Numbered from the stretch's first letter, positions 47,341 through 57,402 are shown. The stretch is 64,000 nt of DNA from Geotalea toluenoxydans JCM 15764 (GCF_001311985.1 NZ_BBCJ01000009.1:1-64000); one strand, 5' to 3'. Numbers and translations: made by a program. The notes: generated from the letters alone by a model not told the origin.

Positions 47341-47410
47341 TTGCTGTTAACCATGTTGCTGCTTTCCCGAAACCAGGACCATTAACAATTGTTGAACCGG
47401 ACTCAAAAAT

Positions 47411-48328
47411 ATGGCAACAAGCATCCTCATAATCGATGATTCCAACCAAGTCCGGGCCCAGATCGTAAAGACCCTGCAGAAAGTCTCTCTTTTCGACAAT
47501 TACCTGGAGGCGGCAGATGGTATTGAAGCCTTCAAGCTCGTTCTCAACAGTCCGGTAGATCTGATCCTCTGTGACCTGGAAATGCCGCGCATGGATGGCT
47601 TTAAATTCATTTCCATGCTGCAGACGCGCGATGAACTGAAGGATATTCCGGTAATAATGCTCACTGGCCGTGAAGACCGGGATCTGAAGATAAAAGGGCT
47701 TGAGGAAGGGGCGTGCGATTACGTTACCAAGCCCTTCGATGCAGGGGAACTGGTAGCGAGGGTCAAGGTTCAATTGAAGATCAAGTGCCTGCAGGACGAG
47801 CTGAAGCGTTCCAACGAGCTTCTCAAGCAGCTCTCCAACACCGACCCGCTCACCCACCTGTACAATCGCCGCTACCTTATGGAGGCACTTGATCGGGAAT
47901 ACCAGCGGGCCGCGCGGAAGGAGAGCTCCCTGTCCCTGATAATCATAGACATCGATCACTTCAAGAAGGTAAACGACAATTACGGGCACCAGCAAGGGGA
48001 CGTTGTATTGGCTGCGGTCGCAGCTCTGCTGAAAAAAATGGTCCGCAGCTATGATGTGGCTGCCCGTTACGGGGGGGAGGAATTCGTAGTCCTGCTTTCG
48101 GAGACGGCACTGCCCCAGGCGATGCTTTTCGCTGAACGCTGTCGCTGTGCGGTACAGGAAATCGTCTTTACCGGAAAAATGAATGGTTTGACGATTACCG
48201 TCAGCCTTGGTGTGGCCACATTTCCGTCAGCCAAGGTGGATTGCGTGGATTCGCTGTTCAGGCAGGCGGATGAAGCACTCTACAAAGCCAAACAGGGGGG
48301 TAGAAACAAGGCAGAGGCGATGTCATGA
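47411..48328 (+). CDS. response regulator with GGDEF domain (diguanylate cyclase, PleD-like)
   Basis: 305 residues: a receiver domain (1-120; LIIDDSNQ, phospho-acceptor in [20 protein letters not shown]) joined by a coiled helix to a GGDEF domain. The active site is YGGEEF, with the metal/base motif [20 protein letters not shown]. An inhibitory I-site RSYD (RxxD) precedes it by five residues. The Asp in GHQQGD is retained, where Hypr-type cGAMP synthases usually carry another residue, so c-di-GMP is the expected product. Not operonic with obvious partners: 70 nt after rpe and converging on the endonuclease gene with a 6-nt overlap. Confidence 0.92.
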   Translation: MATSILIIDDSNQVRAQIVKTLQKVSLFDNYLEAADGIEAFKLVLNSPVDLILCDLEMPRMDGFKFISMLQTRDELKDIPVIMLTGREDRDLKIKGLEEGACDYVTKPFDAGELVARVKVQLKIKCLQDELKRSNELLKQLSNTDPLTHLYNRRYLMEALDREYQRAARKESSLSLIIIDIDHFKKVNDNYGHQQGDVVLAAVAALLKKMVRSYDVAARYGGEEFVVLLSETALPQAMLFAERCRCAVQEIVFTGKMNGLTITVSLGVATFPSAKVDCVDSLFRQADEALYKAKQGGRNKAEAMS

Positions 48329-49006
48329 GCCATTGCAGGAAAGATGCAGCCTGCAGCCGCTGCACAACGGCTTTTTTCGACAATGCACCTTGCAGTGCTG
48401 GACGATCAGGGCATGGAAGTCATTGAACAGTGCGGCATCGGCTGGAAGATTATCCATGAACAGAGCGCGCACCGCCTCATAGTCATCCTTTGCCGAGACT
48501 AATCCCAGGTGGGTAAAAAGCCGCTTGGTGTAAGCATCAACGACGAAGGAAGGTTTATTGCCGGCATAGAGCAGGATCGAATCGCAGGTTTCCCTCCCGA
48601 TACCCCTCACCTTCAGCAGCTCTTCCCTCAGTTCAAGCCAATCTCCGGCAAACATCGCCTCAAGCCTGCCAAGGTATCTCTCAAAAAGCCAGCCGACGAA
48701 ATCCTTCAGCCTGGCGCTCTTCACATTGAAAAAACCAGCGGGCTTGATCACCTGGGCGAGCTCTTCCACCGGCACATCACGCAGGGTTGTTGCCGACAAA
48801 AGATCCGCTTTTTTGAGGTTGGCGATTGCCTTTTCCACATTGCCCCAGTTGGTGTTCTGGGTCAATATGGCGCCGACGCAGACCTCGAAGGGGGTCTCCG
48901 CCGGCCACCAATGCAGCTTTCCATAGTGGTCAAAAAGCGAGTTGAAAACCCGGAGGAGTTCCTGACGCCTTGCCGATCGGTTTTCCGCTTGCAACGGCTT
49001 GTGCAT
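48323..49006 (-). CDS. endonuclease III domain protein (HhH-GPD DNA glycosylase)
   Basis: 227 residues, intact. Helix-hairpin-helix [19 protein letters not shown], catalytic Asp region [15 protein letters not shown], and a C-terminal cysteine cluster ([15 protein letters not shown]...C) of the type binding [4Fe-4S]. N-terminal [14 protein letters not shown] replaces the usual LSAQTTD, as in the Nth-related subfamily that lacks a conserved catalytic Lys in its standard context; so glycosylase activity is likely, AP-lyase activity uncertain. The ATG overlaps the nadA stop (TGATG). Confidence 0.85.
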   Translation of the reverse strand: MHKPLQAENRSARRQELLRVFNSLFDHYGKLHWWPAETPFEVCVGAILTQNTNWGNVEKAIANLKKADLLSATTLRDVPVEELAQVIKPAGFFNVKSARLKDFVGWLFERYLGRLEAMFAGDWLELREELLKVRGIGRETCDSILLYAGNKPSFVVDAYTKRLFTHLGLVSAKDDYEAVRALFMDNLPADAALFNDFHALIVQHCKVHCRKKPLCSGCRLHLSCNGS

Positions 49007-49918
49007 CAGTCCCTTGGAATGGCCAGCATTCGGTCCAGTGCCAGTTTTGCCGGCTCCCGTACCTCTTCGGAAACCTTGACGACGGGGGTCATTGTTTTCA
49101 ATGCGGTGAGAATGTCTTCCAGCGAAGTAAGCTTCATGTTGGGGCAGACAAGGCGGGTGAGGCGAGAATGAATTCTTTGCCCGGATTTTCCTTTTGCAGT
49201 TTATAGAGAATACCGGCTTCCGTGCCGATGATAAAGCGTTTGGCCGAACTTTTTTTGCAGAAATCGTACATGCCGGTGGTTGAACAAACATGATCAGCCA
49301 GCGCCTCCACCTCGGGGTTGCACTCGGATGGCAGATGAACAGGGCGTCGGGATTCTCCTTTTTCAGACGGATTACGTTATCTGGCTTCAATCGCTCGTGG
49401 GTGGGGCAGTAACCGTCCCAGAAATGGAAGACCTTGTCGGTGAAACGGGCCACATAACGCCCCAGATTCCTGTCCGGAACAAAGATGATTTCCGGCGCAG
49501 CCAGTGATTGTACGACTTTCACCGCATTGGCGGAAGTGCAGCAGATATCGCTGTTGGCCTTGACCGCTGCCGACGAATTGACATAGGTTACGACCGGCAC
49601 TCCGGGATGGCGTCTCTTCATCTCCTGAAGAGCAGGCACAGTCACCATGTCCGCCATGGGGCAGCCTGCGTCGAGTCGCGGCAGAAGGACCGTCTTGTCC
49701 GGTGCCAGGATAGATGCGGATTCAGCCATAAAATGAACACCGCAGAAGACAATCACCGAGGCTGAGGTCTTTGCAGCCTCAACTGAGAGCCCGAGGGAAT
49801 CTCCGGTAATGTCTGCGATCTCCTGAACCTCGTCACGCATGTAATTGTGGGCCAGCAAAATGCCGTTTCGTTCCTTGAGCAGGGCTCTGATTTCATTCTT
49901 CATATCATCCTGGTACAT
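49006..49918 (-). CDS. nadA: quinolinate synthase A, frameshifted
   Basis: About 304 residues. It makes quinolinate from iminoaspartate and DHAP in de novo NAD synthesis, with a [4Fe-4S] cluster. The three ligand cysteines are visible in [12 protein letters not shown], in [15 protein letters not shown] (after frame repair) and in [13 protein letters not shown]. Other motifs: [52 protein letters not shown] and [10 protein letters not shown]. Frames change near 49325 and 49165. Start uncertain: ATG at 49945, 49918 or 49903; 49918 is chosen to give a normal N terminus. Its TGA overlaps the ATG of the endonuclease gene. Confidence 0.88.
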
Positions 49919-50126
49919 GGTAGATGCCAACGTCTCCTTTTGCATGCAGGTACACTGTTTTCAAAGTGCCAACCGATAGTAGTCAATGTTCCTGGCTATG
50001 TCAAATCCTTAAATTACGTCCCTTGACACACTATGGTAAAACCTCTATTATTTTGTCAGGATTGAGGCCGGGAAGCGGTTTCCTGAGAGTTGTTAACACT
50101 TTAACGGATCATGGGTGGGGTTCGAT

Positions 50127-50378
50127 ATGTTTGGAATCGGGATGCCGGAACTGATTGTCATTTTTGTCATTGCGCTGGTAGTCATAGGCCCGCAAAAACT
50201 TCCCGACCTGGCCAGGTCGCTTGGGCGAGGGCTCGCTGAATTCAAGAGGGCCACTGAGGATTTCAAGCAGAGTGTCCAGGAGGAGTCCAGCACTGCGGAG
50301 GAGAAGGATAAGCTTCCCCAGTCGGAAGAGAATGGAGAGGCTAAAGAAGAAAAGGAATCGGCAGCAAAGAAGGTGTAG
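50127..50378 (+). CDS. tatA: twin-arginine translocase subunit TatA/TatB
   Basis: 83 residues: one N-terminal membrane helix ([20 protein letters not shown]), the hinge Gly-Pro, an amphipathic helix ([23 protein letters not shown]) and a charged acidic/Lys tail. This is the TatA/B architecture; the short length favours TatA. The ATG at 50127 has a GGTGGGG site; a GTG at 50115 is an alternative. No tatC in the window. Followed by a strong bidirectional terminator. Confidence 0.92.
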   Translation: MFGIGMPELIVIFVIALVVIGPQKLPDLARSLGRGLAEFKRATEDFKQSVQEESSTAEEKDKLPQSEENGEAKEEKESAAKKV

Positions 50379-50406
50379 TCCTGCCGATACAGGAGAGCGA
50401 AAAGGC

Positions 50407-50434
50407 AGACGGGGCCAAAGCCCCGTCTTTTTTT
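50407..50434. terminator. bidirectional terminator between tatA and cpoB
   Basis: AGACGGGGC (50407-50415), loop CAAA, GCCCCGTCT (50420-50428), then a T-run on the plus strand. It serves tatA on the plus strand and, less ideally because A-runs are short, the tol operon on the minus strand. Confidence 0.88.
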
Positions 50435-51260
50435 ACTTAAGATCCTTTAATTTTTCTTTGGCAACGCGCGCTTCATCCGTGTGCGGATAATCTTCCGACA
50501 GCTTTTTGTAGACGTATCGGGCGCTTTTAGCATCTCCCAGTTCCTTGAAGGCCATGGCCTGCTTCAGCATTGCTGCTGGAATCTTCTCATTGCCGGAATA
50601 ATTCTTGATGATCTCCTGGAATTCGAGGATAGCCTGGTCGTATTTCTTTTCGCTGTAATAGGTTTCTCCCAGCCAGTAATGCACGTTTGCCGCCAGGTCG
50701 TGTTTGGGGAACAGTTCCAAAAATCTGCTCAGGTACTCCCTGGACTTCTGGGGGTCGCCCTTGCGCAAGGTCTCCAATCCTTTCTGGTAAAGTGCCTCAG
50801 GTGTTTGTTCAGCTTCCGCTGCTTTTGCCTCTGTCATTTTCTTCTGGAACTCATCAAAGCCCTTGTCGAGTCTGGCAAGGCGATCTTCCATGGCAGCCAG
50901 GCGACGGTCGGTATCTTCCTTGAGCAGGGCCAGATCGTCTGCCGGCTTCTGGGCCAGGACCCGCACATCGTCGACCTTGCCGGTCAGGACCTGCATGTCA
51001 ACTTTGGTGCTGTCCAGGGTCGCCTGTAGATCAGCGGCTCCCTTGCGCTGGCTTTCCATCTCCTTGTGAAAGTCCTTGATGGTCTTGTCAATCCCTTCCT
51101 TGGTCTCGCTGCGCATCCCGCCGATGTCCTTTTCCATCTTGAACAGGCGGCTCTTCATTTCATCCATGTCACGTTGCATGGAATCCACTGTTTCTCTCGT
51201 TGCACAGCCGGCGAGAGCGATAATAAAGATGAGAGGCAAACCTCTCCTGACGAACTGCAT
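50433..51260 (-). CDS. cpoB: Tol-Pal coordinator CpoB (YbgF)
   Basis: About 275 residues. A lipoprotein-type signal (FIIALAGCAT, lipobox LAGC) leads into a long coiled coil (about 30-150; many heptads of Met, Leu, Lys, Asp) and a C-terminal TPR domain (KGLETLRKGDPQKSREYL, YWLGETYYSEKKYDQAI, AFKELGDAKSARYVYKKL). CpoB links peptidoglycan synthesis to Tol-driven outer-membrane constriction. Note that E. coli CpoB is not a lipoprotein; here the Cys suggests it is. The ATG at 51260 has GGAGGATTG upstream. Last gene of the tol cluster. Confidence 0.88.
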   Translation of the reverse strand: MQFVRRGLPLIFIIALAGCATRETVDSMQRDMDEMKSRLFKMEKDIGGMRSETKEGIDKTIKDFHKEMESQRKGAADLQATLDSTKVDMQVLTGKVDDVRVLAQKPADDLALLKEDTDRRLAAMEDRLARLDKGFDEFQKKMTEAKAAEAEQTPEALYQKGLETLRKGDPQKSREYLSRFLELFPKHDLAANVHYWLGETYYSEKKYDQAILEFQEIIKNYSGNEKIPAAMLKQAMAFKELGDAKSARYVYKKLSEDYPHTDEARVAKEKLKDLK

Positions 51261-51310
51261 GATTTTCAATCCTCCCCTGTACAGCAAAACTAGTTGGAAC
51301 GGCATATAAA

Positions 51311-51340
51311 AAAGGAGCCTGCACGAGGCTCCCTTTTTAC
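51311..51340 (-). terminator. hairpin with T-run between pal and cpoB
   Basis: AAGGGAGCC/GGCTCC-type stem (51311-51319 with 51327-51335) and, on the minus strand, a T-run after it. It could attenuate cpoB relative to pal. Confidence 0.7.
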
Positions 51341-51355
51341 TTTATGTTGGACGTT

Positions 51356-51940
51356 CTATTTGAGAATAACGAATTCGGCTCTTCTGTTTTGCGCCCACGC
51401 AGCTTCGTCATGACCCGGGTCAGCAGGCTTTTCCTTGCCGAAACTGATAACGCTCAGCTGGCTGGCGGGGATGCCGAGGGTAACAAGATAATTCACTGCT
51501 GACTTGGCGCGCTTTTCTCCAAGGGCCAGGTTGTATTCATCAGAACCGCGCTCGTCGCAGTGACCCTCGATCTGGACTTTGACCTGTTTGTTTTTCTCCA
51601 GCCACTGGGCATTCTTGGACAGGGTGTCTCGGGCCGCCGGCGAGAGGACGAAAGAATCGAAATCAAAGAGGACTTTTTCCAGTTCGGTGGCGGCGATAAC
51701 TGTCGGAGCTTGTTCCTTGACGGTTGATTCAGCCGTTGTCGTCGGTGCCTCCTGGATAGGTTGTTCCTTAACGGTTTCACTGGGGGCGGGCTTGGCAGGT
51801 GGGGTTACGGCAGGCTTTTCCGTCGTAACCGGTGGTACAGTCGCCTCTTCAGCTTTTACCATATCCTTCTTGGCACAGCCACCGCATAAAAGAGCACCGC
51901 AAAACAAAACCGTCACCAAGCCTACCATACCCTTACGCAT
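51356..51940 (-). CDS. pal: peptidoglycan-associated lipoprotein
   Basis: 194 residues. Lipobox CGGC at the N terminus, a Pro/Thr/Glu-rich linker (about 25-85), and an OmpA-like peptidoglycan-binding domain with FDFDSFVLSPAARDTL, EGHCDERGSDEYNLALGEKRA and SFGKEKPADPGHDEAAWAQNRRAEFV, the Asp and Arg of the DAP-binding site included. Outer-membrane anchor of the Tol-Pal machine. An AAGGAG site 8 nt before the ATG. The 132-bp gap to tolB may hold an internal promoter. Confidence 0.93.
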   Translation of the reverse strand: MRKGMVGLVTVLFCGALLCGGCAKKDMVKAEEATVPPVTTEKPAVTPPAKPAPSETVKEQPIQEAPTTTAESTVKEQAPTVIAATELEKVLFDFDSFVLSPAARDTLSKNAQWLEKNKQVKVQIEGHCDERGSDEYNLALGEKRAKSAVNYLVTLGIPASQLSVISFGKEKPADPGHDEAAWAQNRRAEFVILK

Positions 51941-52072
51941 TTCTTCTCTCCTTTTAATTACAGTTTTAAGAACAGAGGATCGACTCCTCGCAAAGTCAAA
52001 AACTAGATGGATTATACATAAGTCTAAGGCAATTTCAACAAATGACTTAAGAAATATAAATGAAACCGGAAC

Positions 52073-53349
52073 TCACCAGTGTGGCGACCAGGTGGGATGA
52101 GAATCGGCGCTGCTGCCGCGGGATACCCTCACCTGTCCAGTGCCGTCGCTTCTCATGACGTATATCCCTTCTTTTCCTGCCCTGCTTGAGCTGAAGGTTA
52201 TGAACCGGCCATCCGGCGACCATCTTGGATGCTCATTGCTTCCATCGGAGGTGAGCTTGATGTCATTGCTTCCGTCCACGTTTATGACATGGATCTGGAA
52301 CCCTCCCTCCTGTCGGCAGTAGGCTATGGTGTTTCCCTTTGGAGACCAGCGCGGGCTGACGTTGTATGTGCCGCTGGTCGTGAGACGGGTAACGTGGGAA
52401 CCGTCCGCATTCATGACGAAAATCTGCGGTTTCCCCAGGCGGTCCGATACGAAGGCGATGCGGGACCGTCAGGAGACCATGCCGGAGAGACATCGATGGC
52501 CTCATTTTTGGTGAGCCTGACCACCTGCTTGCCATCTTTGGAAATAGTATAGATCTCGGAGTTGCCGTCCTTGCTCATGGCCAAAGCTATCCTGCTGCCG
52601 TCCGGAGACCATGCGCCGGTCACGTTGATGCCTGGATGGGAGGAAATCCGTGCCTCGGCGCCGGTGAGCAGTTCCCGCCGATAGAGATCAGGGTTGCGCC
52701 TCTTGTAGGAGGTATAGATGAGTTCCTTGCCGCTTGGCGAAAAATCGGGATTGAGGTTGATGGAGCCGTTTTTGGTAAGGCGCTGCACATTATACCCGTC
52801 ATAGTCCATCAGGTAGATTTCCTTGTTGCCTGATGCCGTGGAGACGAAGGCCGTCTTGCCGGTGAATGGACCAGTTTCCCCGGTTGTGGCCGAAAGTATC
52901 TCGTTGCTGAACATGTGGACGATCTTGCGTTGATCGTTGCGCTTGCCCGTAAAGCGTTTTACCACCAATTCCTTGCCACGGCTGACGTCGAAGAACCTGA
53001 ACTCCATGGTGATGGTTGCACCGTTGTCGATGTAGCCGCTCTTTACCAGCAGATTTGCACCTGCAGCCTGCCATGGGGCCAGGTCGAACTCTCCCGCGCG
53101 GATGCCGGTCCGTGTTTCACCAGGGGGAGAGGGCATCACGGTAAATTGACCGGCCAGTGTCAGGTCGAAGGCGAAAATGTCGGTTATCGTTTTGCCCAGT
53201 TCGGCATTATGAGTGCCGGACAAGGGAACGGGGGGGGCGATGGCAAGTTGTGGTTGCCGATTGCCGGGGGCGGTAACCTCCAGATAGTCCTGGGCCGAAT
53301 TCAAGCCAGGCAGGCAGAGCAGCATTATGAGAATGAAAAATTTTTTCAA
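52073..53349 (-). CDS. tolB: Tol-Pal system protein TolB, one frameshift
   Basis: About 425 residues. Signal peptide (FFILIMLLCLPGLNSAQ), an N-terminal alpha/beta domain, then a six-bladed WD40-like propeller whose blades repeat AWSPDGSRIALAMSKDG-type motifs. The frame changes near 52460, within one blade; the last two blades follow in another frame and end at WSPHW. Periplasmic partner of Pal. Overlaps the tolA stop by 4 nt. Confidence 0.92.
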
Positions 53350-54113
53350 TTTTTACCTACCCCTTGAGGTTTGAAAACGAAGCCGTGTTCATAGCTGCCG
53401 CCACCGGGCGGCGGCCTGAAATCCCTTTCGGCCCTGCTTATGGCCCGCTCGACGGCATTATTGAACATTATATCATTCGAGCTGCGCTCGAAACGTTTGC
53501 TGATAATTTTTCCGTTGCGGCCGATGGTCAGCTTTACTTCCACGACCTTATTCCTGTCAGGTTTGAAGGTATCCTCCTGCCGGAAGGCATCTTCAAGGCG
53601 TGAGCGGATGTAGTTGGAATAGTCGCTTCCTGCTTCAGTGCCGGTAGCTGCCGGCATGCCAGTCGGCCCTTTGCCGATGCCGGCGGCCCTTTTCCTTGCG
53701 GCTTCCAGAGCGGCTGCCTGATGTCGAGCTTCGGTTTCCCGCTCAAGTTTTGCCAGACGCTCTTCGAATTCCTGCGCTGTTTCAACTCCTGCTGTGGTTT
53801 TCGGCTGCTGTTTGCCTGCTTCTTTTGGAGCAGGTTTTGTGGAGGGCAGCTTCATCTGTTGTGATTCCGTTGTCGGTGGGGAAGGTTCAGTGACGGGAAC
53901 GGAGGCAGGAGAGCCGCCGGCCGGAGTTCCTGCCTGGGGACTTGCCACCGGCAGACTGACCACATCCACATAATAAACGGGGGTGTTATCGGTATACAGA
54001 CCCGGCAGGAAGTTGAATCGGGTGATTATAAGAAAAATTACCAGGTGGAAGAGGAAGGAACAGACCAGCATTCCCCCTGGTCCCGGCTCTTTTCTTTTAA
54101 GTGTGCGTTTCAT
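53346..54113 (-). CDS. tolA: TolA/TonB-family energy transducer
   Basis: 255 residues. One N-terminal helix (MLVCSFLFHLVIFLIITRF), a Pro-rich then charged helical region (EERLAKLERETEARHQAAALEAARKR), and a C-terminal TonB/TolA domain with VVEVKLTIGRNGKIISKRFERSS and RAISRAERDFRPPP. It transmits TolQR energy to TolB/Pal. Shorter than E. coli TolA (421). Overlaps tolR by 4 nt at its start and tolB by 4 nt at its end. Confidence 0.9.
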   Translation of the reverse strand: MKRTLKRKEPGPGGMLVCSFLFHLVIFLIITRFNFLPGLYTDNTPVYYVDVVSLPVASPQAGTPAGGSPASVPVTEPSPPTTESQQMKLPSTKPAPKEAGKQQPKTTAGVETAQEFEERLAKLERETEARHQAAALEAARKRAAGIGKGPTGMPAATGTEAGSDYSNYIRSRLEDAFRQEDTFKPDRNKVVEVKLTIGRNGKIISKRFERSSNDIMFNNAVERAISRAERDFRPPPGGGSYEHGFVFKPQGVGKN

Positions 54114-54529
54114 TTGCCTTGGGCAGGCTCCGTGACCATGCCGAGACGTTCAATACCGGCACCTTTGATTTCAGCCATGGTTTTTACCACTTCACCATAG
54201 GGAACATCCTTGTCCGCCTTGAGAAAAACCTCTTTCTTGGCTCTTGACGCAAACATGCCTGCCAGCCTTGTCTTGAGCTCGCCCTGCGGCACTTCCGCCT
54301 TGTTGATGAATATACTGCCCGACCTTTCCAGGGTGACGATGACTGTCTCTTCCTGGGGGGCCAGTGCCTTGGTGTCCGCCTTGGGGAGGTTGACCTGCAC
54401 CCCTTGCTGCATCATGGGTGCGGTGACCATGAAGATCACCAGAAGAACGAGCATGACGTCAACCAATGGTGTGACGTTGATCTGTGACATGGTGGAGCGG
54501 CCGTTGTTGTCCCTGCTTCCCAGTTCCAT
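54110..54529 (-). CDS. tolR: TolR (ExbD family) subunit
   Basis: 139 residues with a single N-terminal membrane helix (MLVLLVIFMVTAPMM) carrying the essential Asp (INVTPLVDVMLVLL) and a periplasmic domain with VNLPKADTKAL and FLKADKDVPYGEVVKTMAEIK. Part of the proton-driven TolQ-TolR motor. It follows tolQ by 9 nt and overlaps tolA by 4 nt. Confidence 0.93.
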   Translation of the reverse strand: MELGSRDNNGRSTMSQINVTPLVDVMLVLLVIFMVTAPMMQQGVQVNLPKADTKALAPQEETVIVTLERSGSIFINKAEVPQGELKTRLAGMFASRAKKEVFLKADKDVPYGEVVKTMAEIKGAGIERLGMVTEPAQGK

Positions 54530-54538
54530 CCTGCTCTC

Positions 54539-55213
54539 CTATTTGCCGGTGAAGGTGCGCTGGACAATGTTGAGGAATTCCGTGGAAAAGCTGTCCATCT
54601 CGCCGATCAGAACGCGGATTTTTTGTTGAAAATGGTTATATCCCATAACGGCTGGTATGGCGGCAACCAGGCCAATTGCAGTCGCGATCAAGGCCTCGGC
54701 AATGCCGGGAGCGACAACGGCAAGTGATGCGGAGCCGGTTTCGCCGATCCCCTTGAAAGCGGTCATAATGCCCCAGACCGTGCCGAAAAGTCCGATAAAA
54801 GGAGCAGTGGAGCCGGTAGTCGCCAGGAATGTCAGGTATTTCTCCAGTCTGGTTATTTCCGACGTCGTGGCGCGGCGCAAGGCACGGGTTATGTTGTCGA
54901 TTCCTGCCAGATCGGTACTTATGACATTAGGGTCCTGTTTTTCCTCTCCCTTTTCCATGAGCTTCTTCAGCTCACCATAGCCTTCATTGAAAAGCACGGT
55001 GAGGGGTGAATTGGCAAAGCGGTCCAACTGGGCATTGATGGCGTCGAAGCGTTTAGCCTTCCAGAAAAATTCCAGGAAACGTTCTGATTCGTTATTCGCC
55101 CTGTGCACCTGAAGGAGTTTGTAGAAGATGATAGCCCAGGAAACGACTGAAAAGTAAAGAAGAACAAAGAGTACCAGTTTTACGACCAGTCCGGTTGTGG
55201 CGAAAAATTCCAA
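54539..55213 (-). CDS. tolQ: TolQ (ExbB/MotA family) subunit
   Basis: 224 residues. Three membrane segments: LVLFVLLYFSVVSWAIIFYK, LATTGSTAPFIGLFGTVWGIM, and VAPGIAEALIATAIGLVAAIPAVM; the cytoplasmic loop between the first two is about 90 residues. These are the TolQ/ExbB channel helices that use the proton gradient. First gene of the tol operon; a 122-bp gap separates it from the nitrilase gene, where I see no clear promoter. Confidence 0.93.
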   Translation of the reverse strand: MEFFATTGLVVKLVLFVLLYFSVVSWAIIFYKLLQVHRANNESERFLEFFWKAKRFDAINAQLDRFANSPLTVLFNEGYGELKKLMEKGEEKQDPNVISTDLAGIDNITRALRRATTSEITRLEKYLTFLATTGSTAPFIGLFGTVWGIMTAFKGIGETGSASLAVVAPGIAEALIATAIGLVAAIPAVMGYNHFQQKIRVLIGEMDSFSTEFLNIVQRTFTGK

Positions 55214-55335
55214 GGCTTGTTACCTCCTGATAGCGGATGCAAAATTTGTTAGTCTGCGGCGATAAAGTCCAATACATAAGCCTTCCGCATGCCGAAGTCA
55301 ACACGATTTTTCTGCTTGAATCAACATGGGGTGGG

Positions 55336-56116
55336 TTAATAAAATTCCGGCTTTCGATCGGGGAAGCAGGTGATCTGCTGCCGCCAGCTCTCCATTTCGG
55401 CAAAATCCAGGACAGCCGTGGGTTCGCAGCTTTCATAGCCACCTTCGGCGAGGATCTCTCCCTTGGGGCCGATGATCATGCTGGCGCCGAAGAAGTCCAG
55501 CTTTCCCATCACCCCGCAGGCGTTGGCTGCAACAATAAAGAGCTGGTTTTCGATTGCCCTCCCCAGAAGGAGCAGCCGCCAGTGTTCCTGCCGCGGCTTC
55601 GGCCATTCGCCGGGGACGACGATGATCTCTGCCCCTTCCACCGCCCAGACGCCGGGTCAGCTCGGGAAAGCGCAGGTCGTAGCAGATGATGACGCCGATC
55701 TTTCCCAGACTGGTATCGGCTAACAGCCATGATTCGCCGCCGGTAAAGGCCCGGTCCTCGTTCATCAGGGAAAAGAGGTGGATCTTCCGGTATTTCCCCA
55801 CCAGTTTGCCCTGATCAAGGACATAGGCGGTATTGCAGACCTTGTCCCCTTCCGGTTCGGGCAGGCTCCCCACCAGCACCATGCCCAGTTCCGCCGAAAG
55901 GCGGCCCATCTCCTCCACCACCTCGGGAGTCCGCCTGGCCAGCTCGTTCAATTCCCTATAGGCAAAGCCGCAGCTCCACATCTCCGGCAGCACCGCCAGC
56001 TGCACCCCTTCCCCATGCAGCCGGTGCAGGGCTTCCCGCACATGCTCCACGTTGGCATCTATATCCCCAACCTTGATAGTGAACTGCACCGCGGCAGCCT
56101 TGATCTGCTTGCTCAC
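55336..56116 (-). CDS. carbon-nitrogen hydrolase (nitrilase/omega-amidase family), one frameshift
   Basis: About 259 residues. The nitrilase triad is present: Glu in LAVLPEMWSCG, Lys in KYRKIHLFS, Cys in GVIICYDLRFPEL. Omega-amidase (Nit2/YafV) proteins have this size and these motifs; substrates include 2-oxoglutaramate. The frame changes near 55640. The start is GTG at 56116 (GGAGGAGG site 5 nt upstream) rather than the upstream ATG at 56179, which has none. The gene is divergent from hemW. Confidence 0.85.
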
Positions 56117-56200
56117 AGGCGACCTCCTCCATAAATAAAATTTCATTATGATGTGGGGAAGTTTAATGCAAATAAACATCTATTTCAAGAGGAGTTAAAT

Positions 56201-57382
56201 TTGGACATTTGCCGTTCCTATGGATTATCATTTCTTATGCACGTTTCTCTCTACATCCATTTCCCTTTTTGTCTGAAAAAATGTCTCTACTGCGATTTCG
56301 ATTCCGTTGCCGGTTCCCTGGTCTCCCCTGATGAGTATGTGGCGGCGGTGGTGCGGGAGATGGAGCTTCGTGCCGGACAGCTAGCCGCTCCGGTTTCTGC
56401 GCCGACTCTTTATTTTGGCGGCGGCACTCCATCGTTGATGGCGCCGCAGCTGGTGGGGCGGGTAATCGACACCGCGGCGCGCCTCTATGGATTGGACACC
56501 GATGCGGAGATTACCATTGAGGCGAACCCCGGCACGGTGACGGCGGAAAAGCTTGCCGGTTATCGTGCTGCGGGGGTAAACCGTTTGTCCCTGGGGGTGC
56601 AGGCGCTGGATGATGCCCTTTTGCAGCAACTTGGCCGTGTCCATAGTGTAGAAGAATCGCTAGCCGCCTATAAGGCCGCGAGAAAAGCCGGCTTCGACAA
56701 CATCGGTTTCGATCTCATCCACTCGCTTCCCGGCCAGAGCCTGACCATTTGGGAAAAAGCTCTTGGCGAGGCAATCCGGCTTGGCCCGGAGCACATTTCC
56801 GCCTATAGCCTCAGCGTCGAGGAGGGGACTCCGTTTGCAGCCATGTTCGAGGCTGGGGTGCTTAACCTGCCCCATGAGGATGAAGCGACAGCCATGTTCG
56901 AGGCTACCAGACATTTGCTTGCCTTGCATGGTTACGAGCATTACGAGATCTCCAACTTTGCCCGGCCTCTTTTCAAGTCCCGTCATAATCAGGTTTACTG
57001 GCGGCGTGGCAACTATCTCGGTTTCGGCGCCGGTGCCCATTCATTCCTGCGAGAACCCGGTTGGGGCTTGAGGTGGGTCAATCCCCGCAATCATACCGCC
57101 TACCTTGCGGCAATGCAGCAAGACCAGCTGCAGGAGGAAGAGCTGCAGCAACTTGCGCGTCGGGATGCTCTTGCCGAGGCGTTTTTCCTTGGGCTGCGCC
57201 TGCTGGAAGGGGTTGATATGCAGGATGCCATCGAGGAATTCGGCCCTGTTGTTGAGGAAGAATACGGAGGCCTTATCGGGGAGCTTGAAGGCAAGGGGCT
57301 GCTGATGACGTCGGGTCGTCACATTGCTATCCCTCAAGACAAAATCATCTTTGCCAACAGGATTTTCTCCAGCTTCATCTAG
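56201..57382 (+). CDS. hemW: HemW, radical SAM haem chaperone
   Basis: About 393 residues, intact. The radical SAM cluster motif is HFPFCLKKCLYCDF (CxxxCxxC), followed by YFGGGTPSLM, EANPGTVT, RLSLGVQALDD and GFDLIHSLPGQS, and late EISNFARP..SRHNQVYWR and GFGAGAHSF. Related to coproporphyrinogen dehydrogenase HemN but lacking its extra cysteine, HemW binds haem. Start: TTG at 56201 with AGAGGAG 6 nt upstream (12 extra residues), or ATG at 56237 without a site. It precedes hrcA-grpE-dnaK-dnaJ, as in many bacteria. Confidence 0.9.
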   Translation: MDICRSYGLSFLMHVSLYIHFPFCLKKCLYCDFDSVAGSLVSPDEYVAAVVREMELRAGQLAAPVSAPTLYFGGGTPSLMAPQLVGRVIDTAARLYGLDTDAEITIEANPGTVTAEKLAGYRAAGVNRLSLGVQALDDALLQQLGRVHSVEESLAAYKAARKAGFDNIGFDLIHSLPGQSLTIWEKALGEAIRLGPEHISAYSLSVEEGTPFAAMFEAGVLNLPHEDEATAMFEATRHLLALHGYEHYEISNFARPLFKSRHNQVYWRRGNYLGFGAGAHSFLREPGWGLRWVNPRNHTAYLAAMQQDQLQEEELQQLARRDALAEAFFLGLRLLEGVDMQDAIEEFGPVVEEEYGGLIGELEGKGLLMTSGRHIAIPQDKIIFANRIFSSFI

Positions 57383-57402
57383 CAGGCTTGCAAGCTGTCA
57401 AA

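Noticed and set aside
48323-49945. A fused NadA-endonuclease protein of 540 residues
   Set aside because: The continuous frame arises because NadA changes frame near 49325 into the endonuclease frame. In the correct frame NadA continues to CPNMK and stops at 49006, overlapping the endonuclease start.
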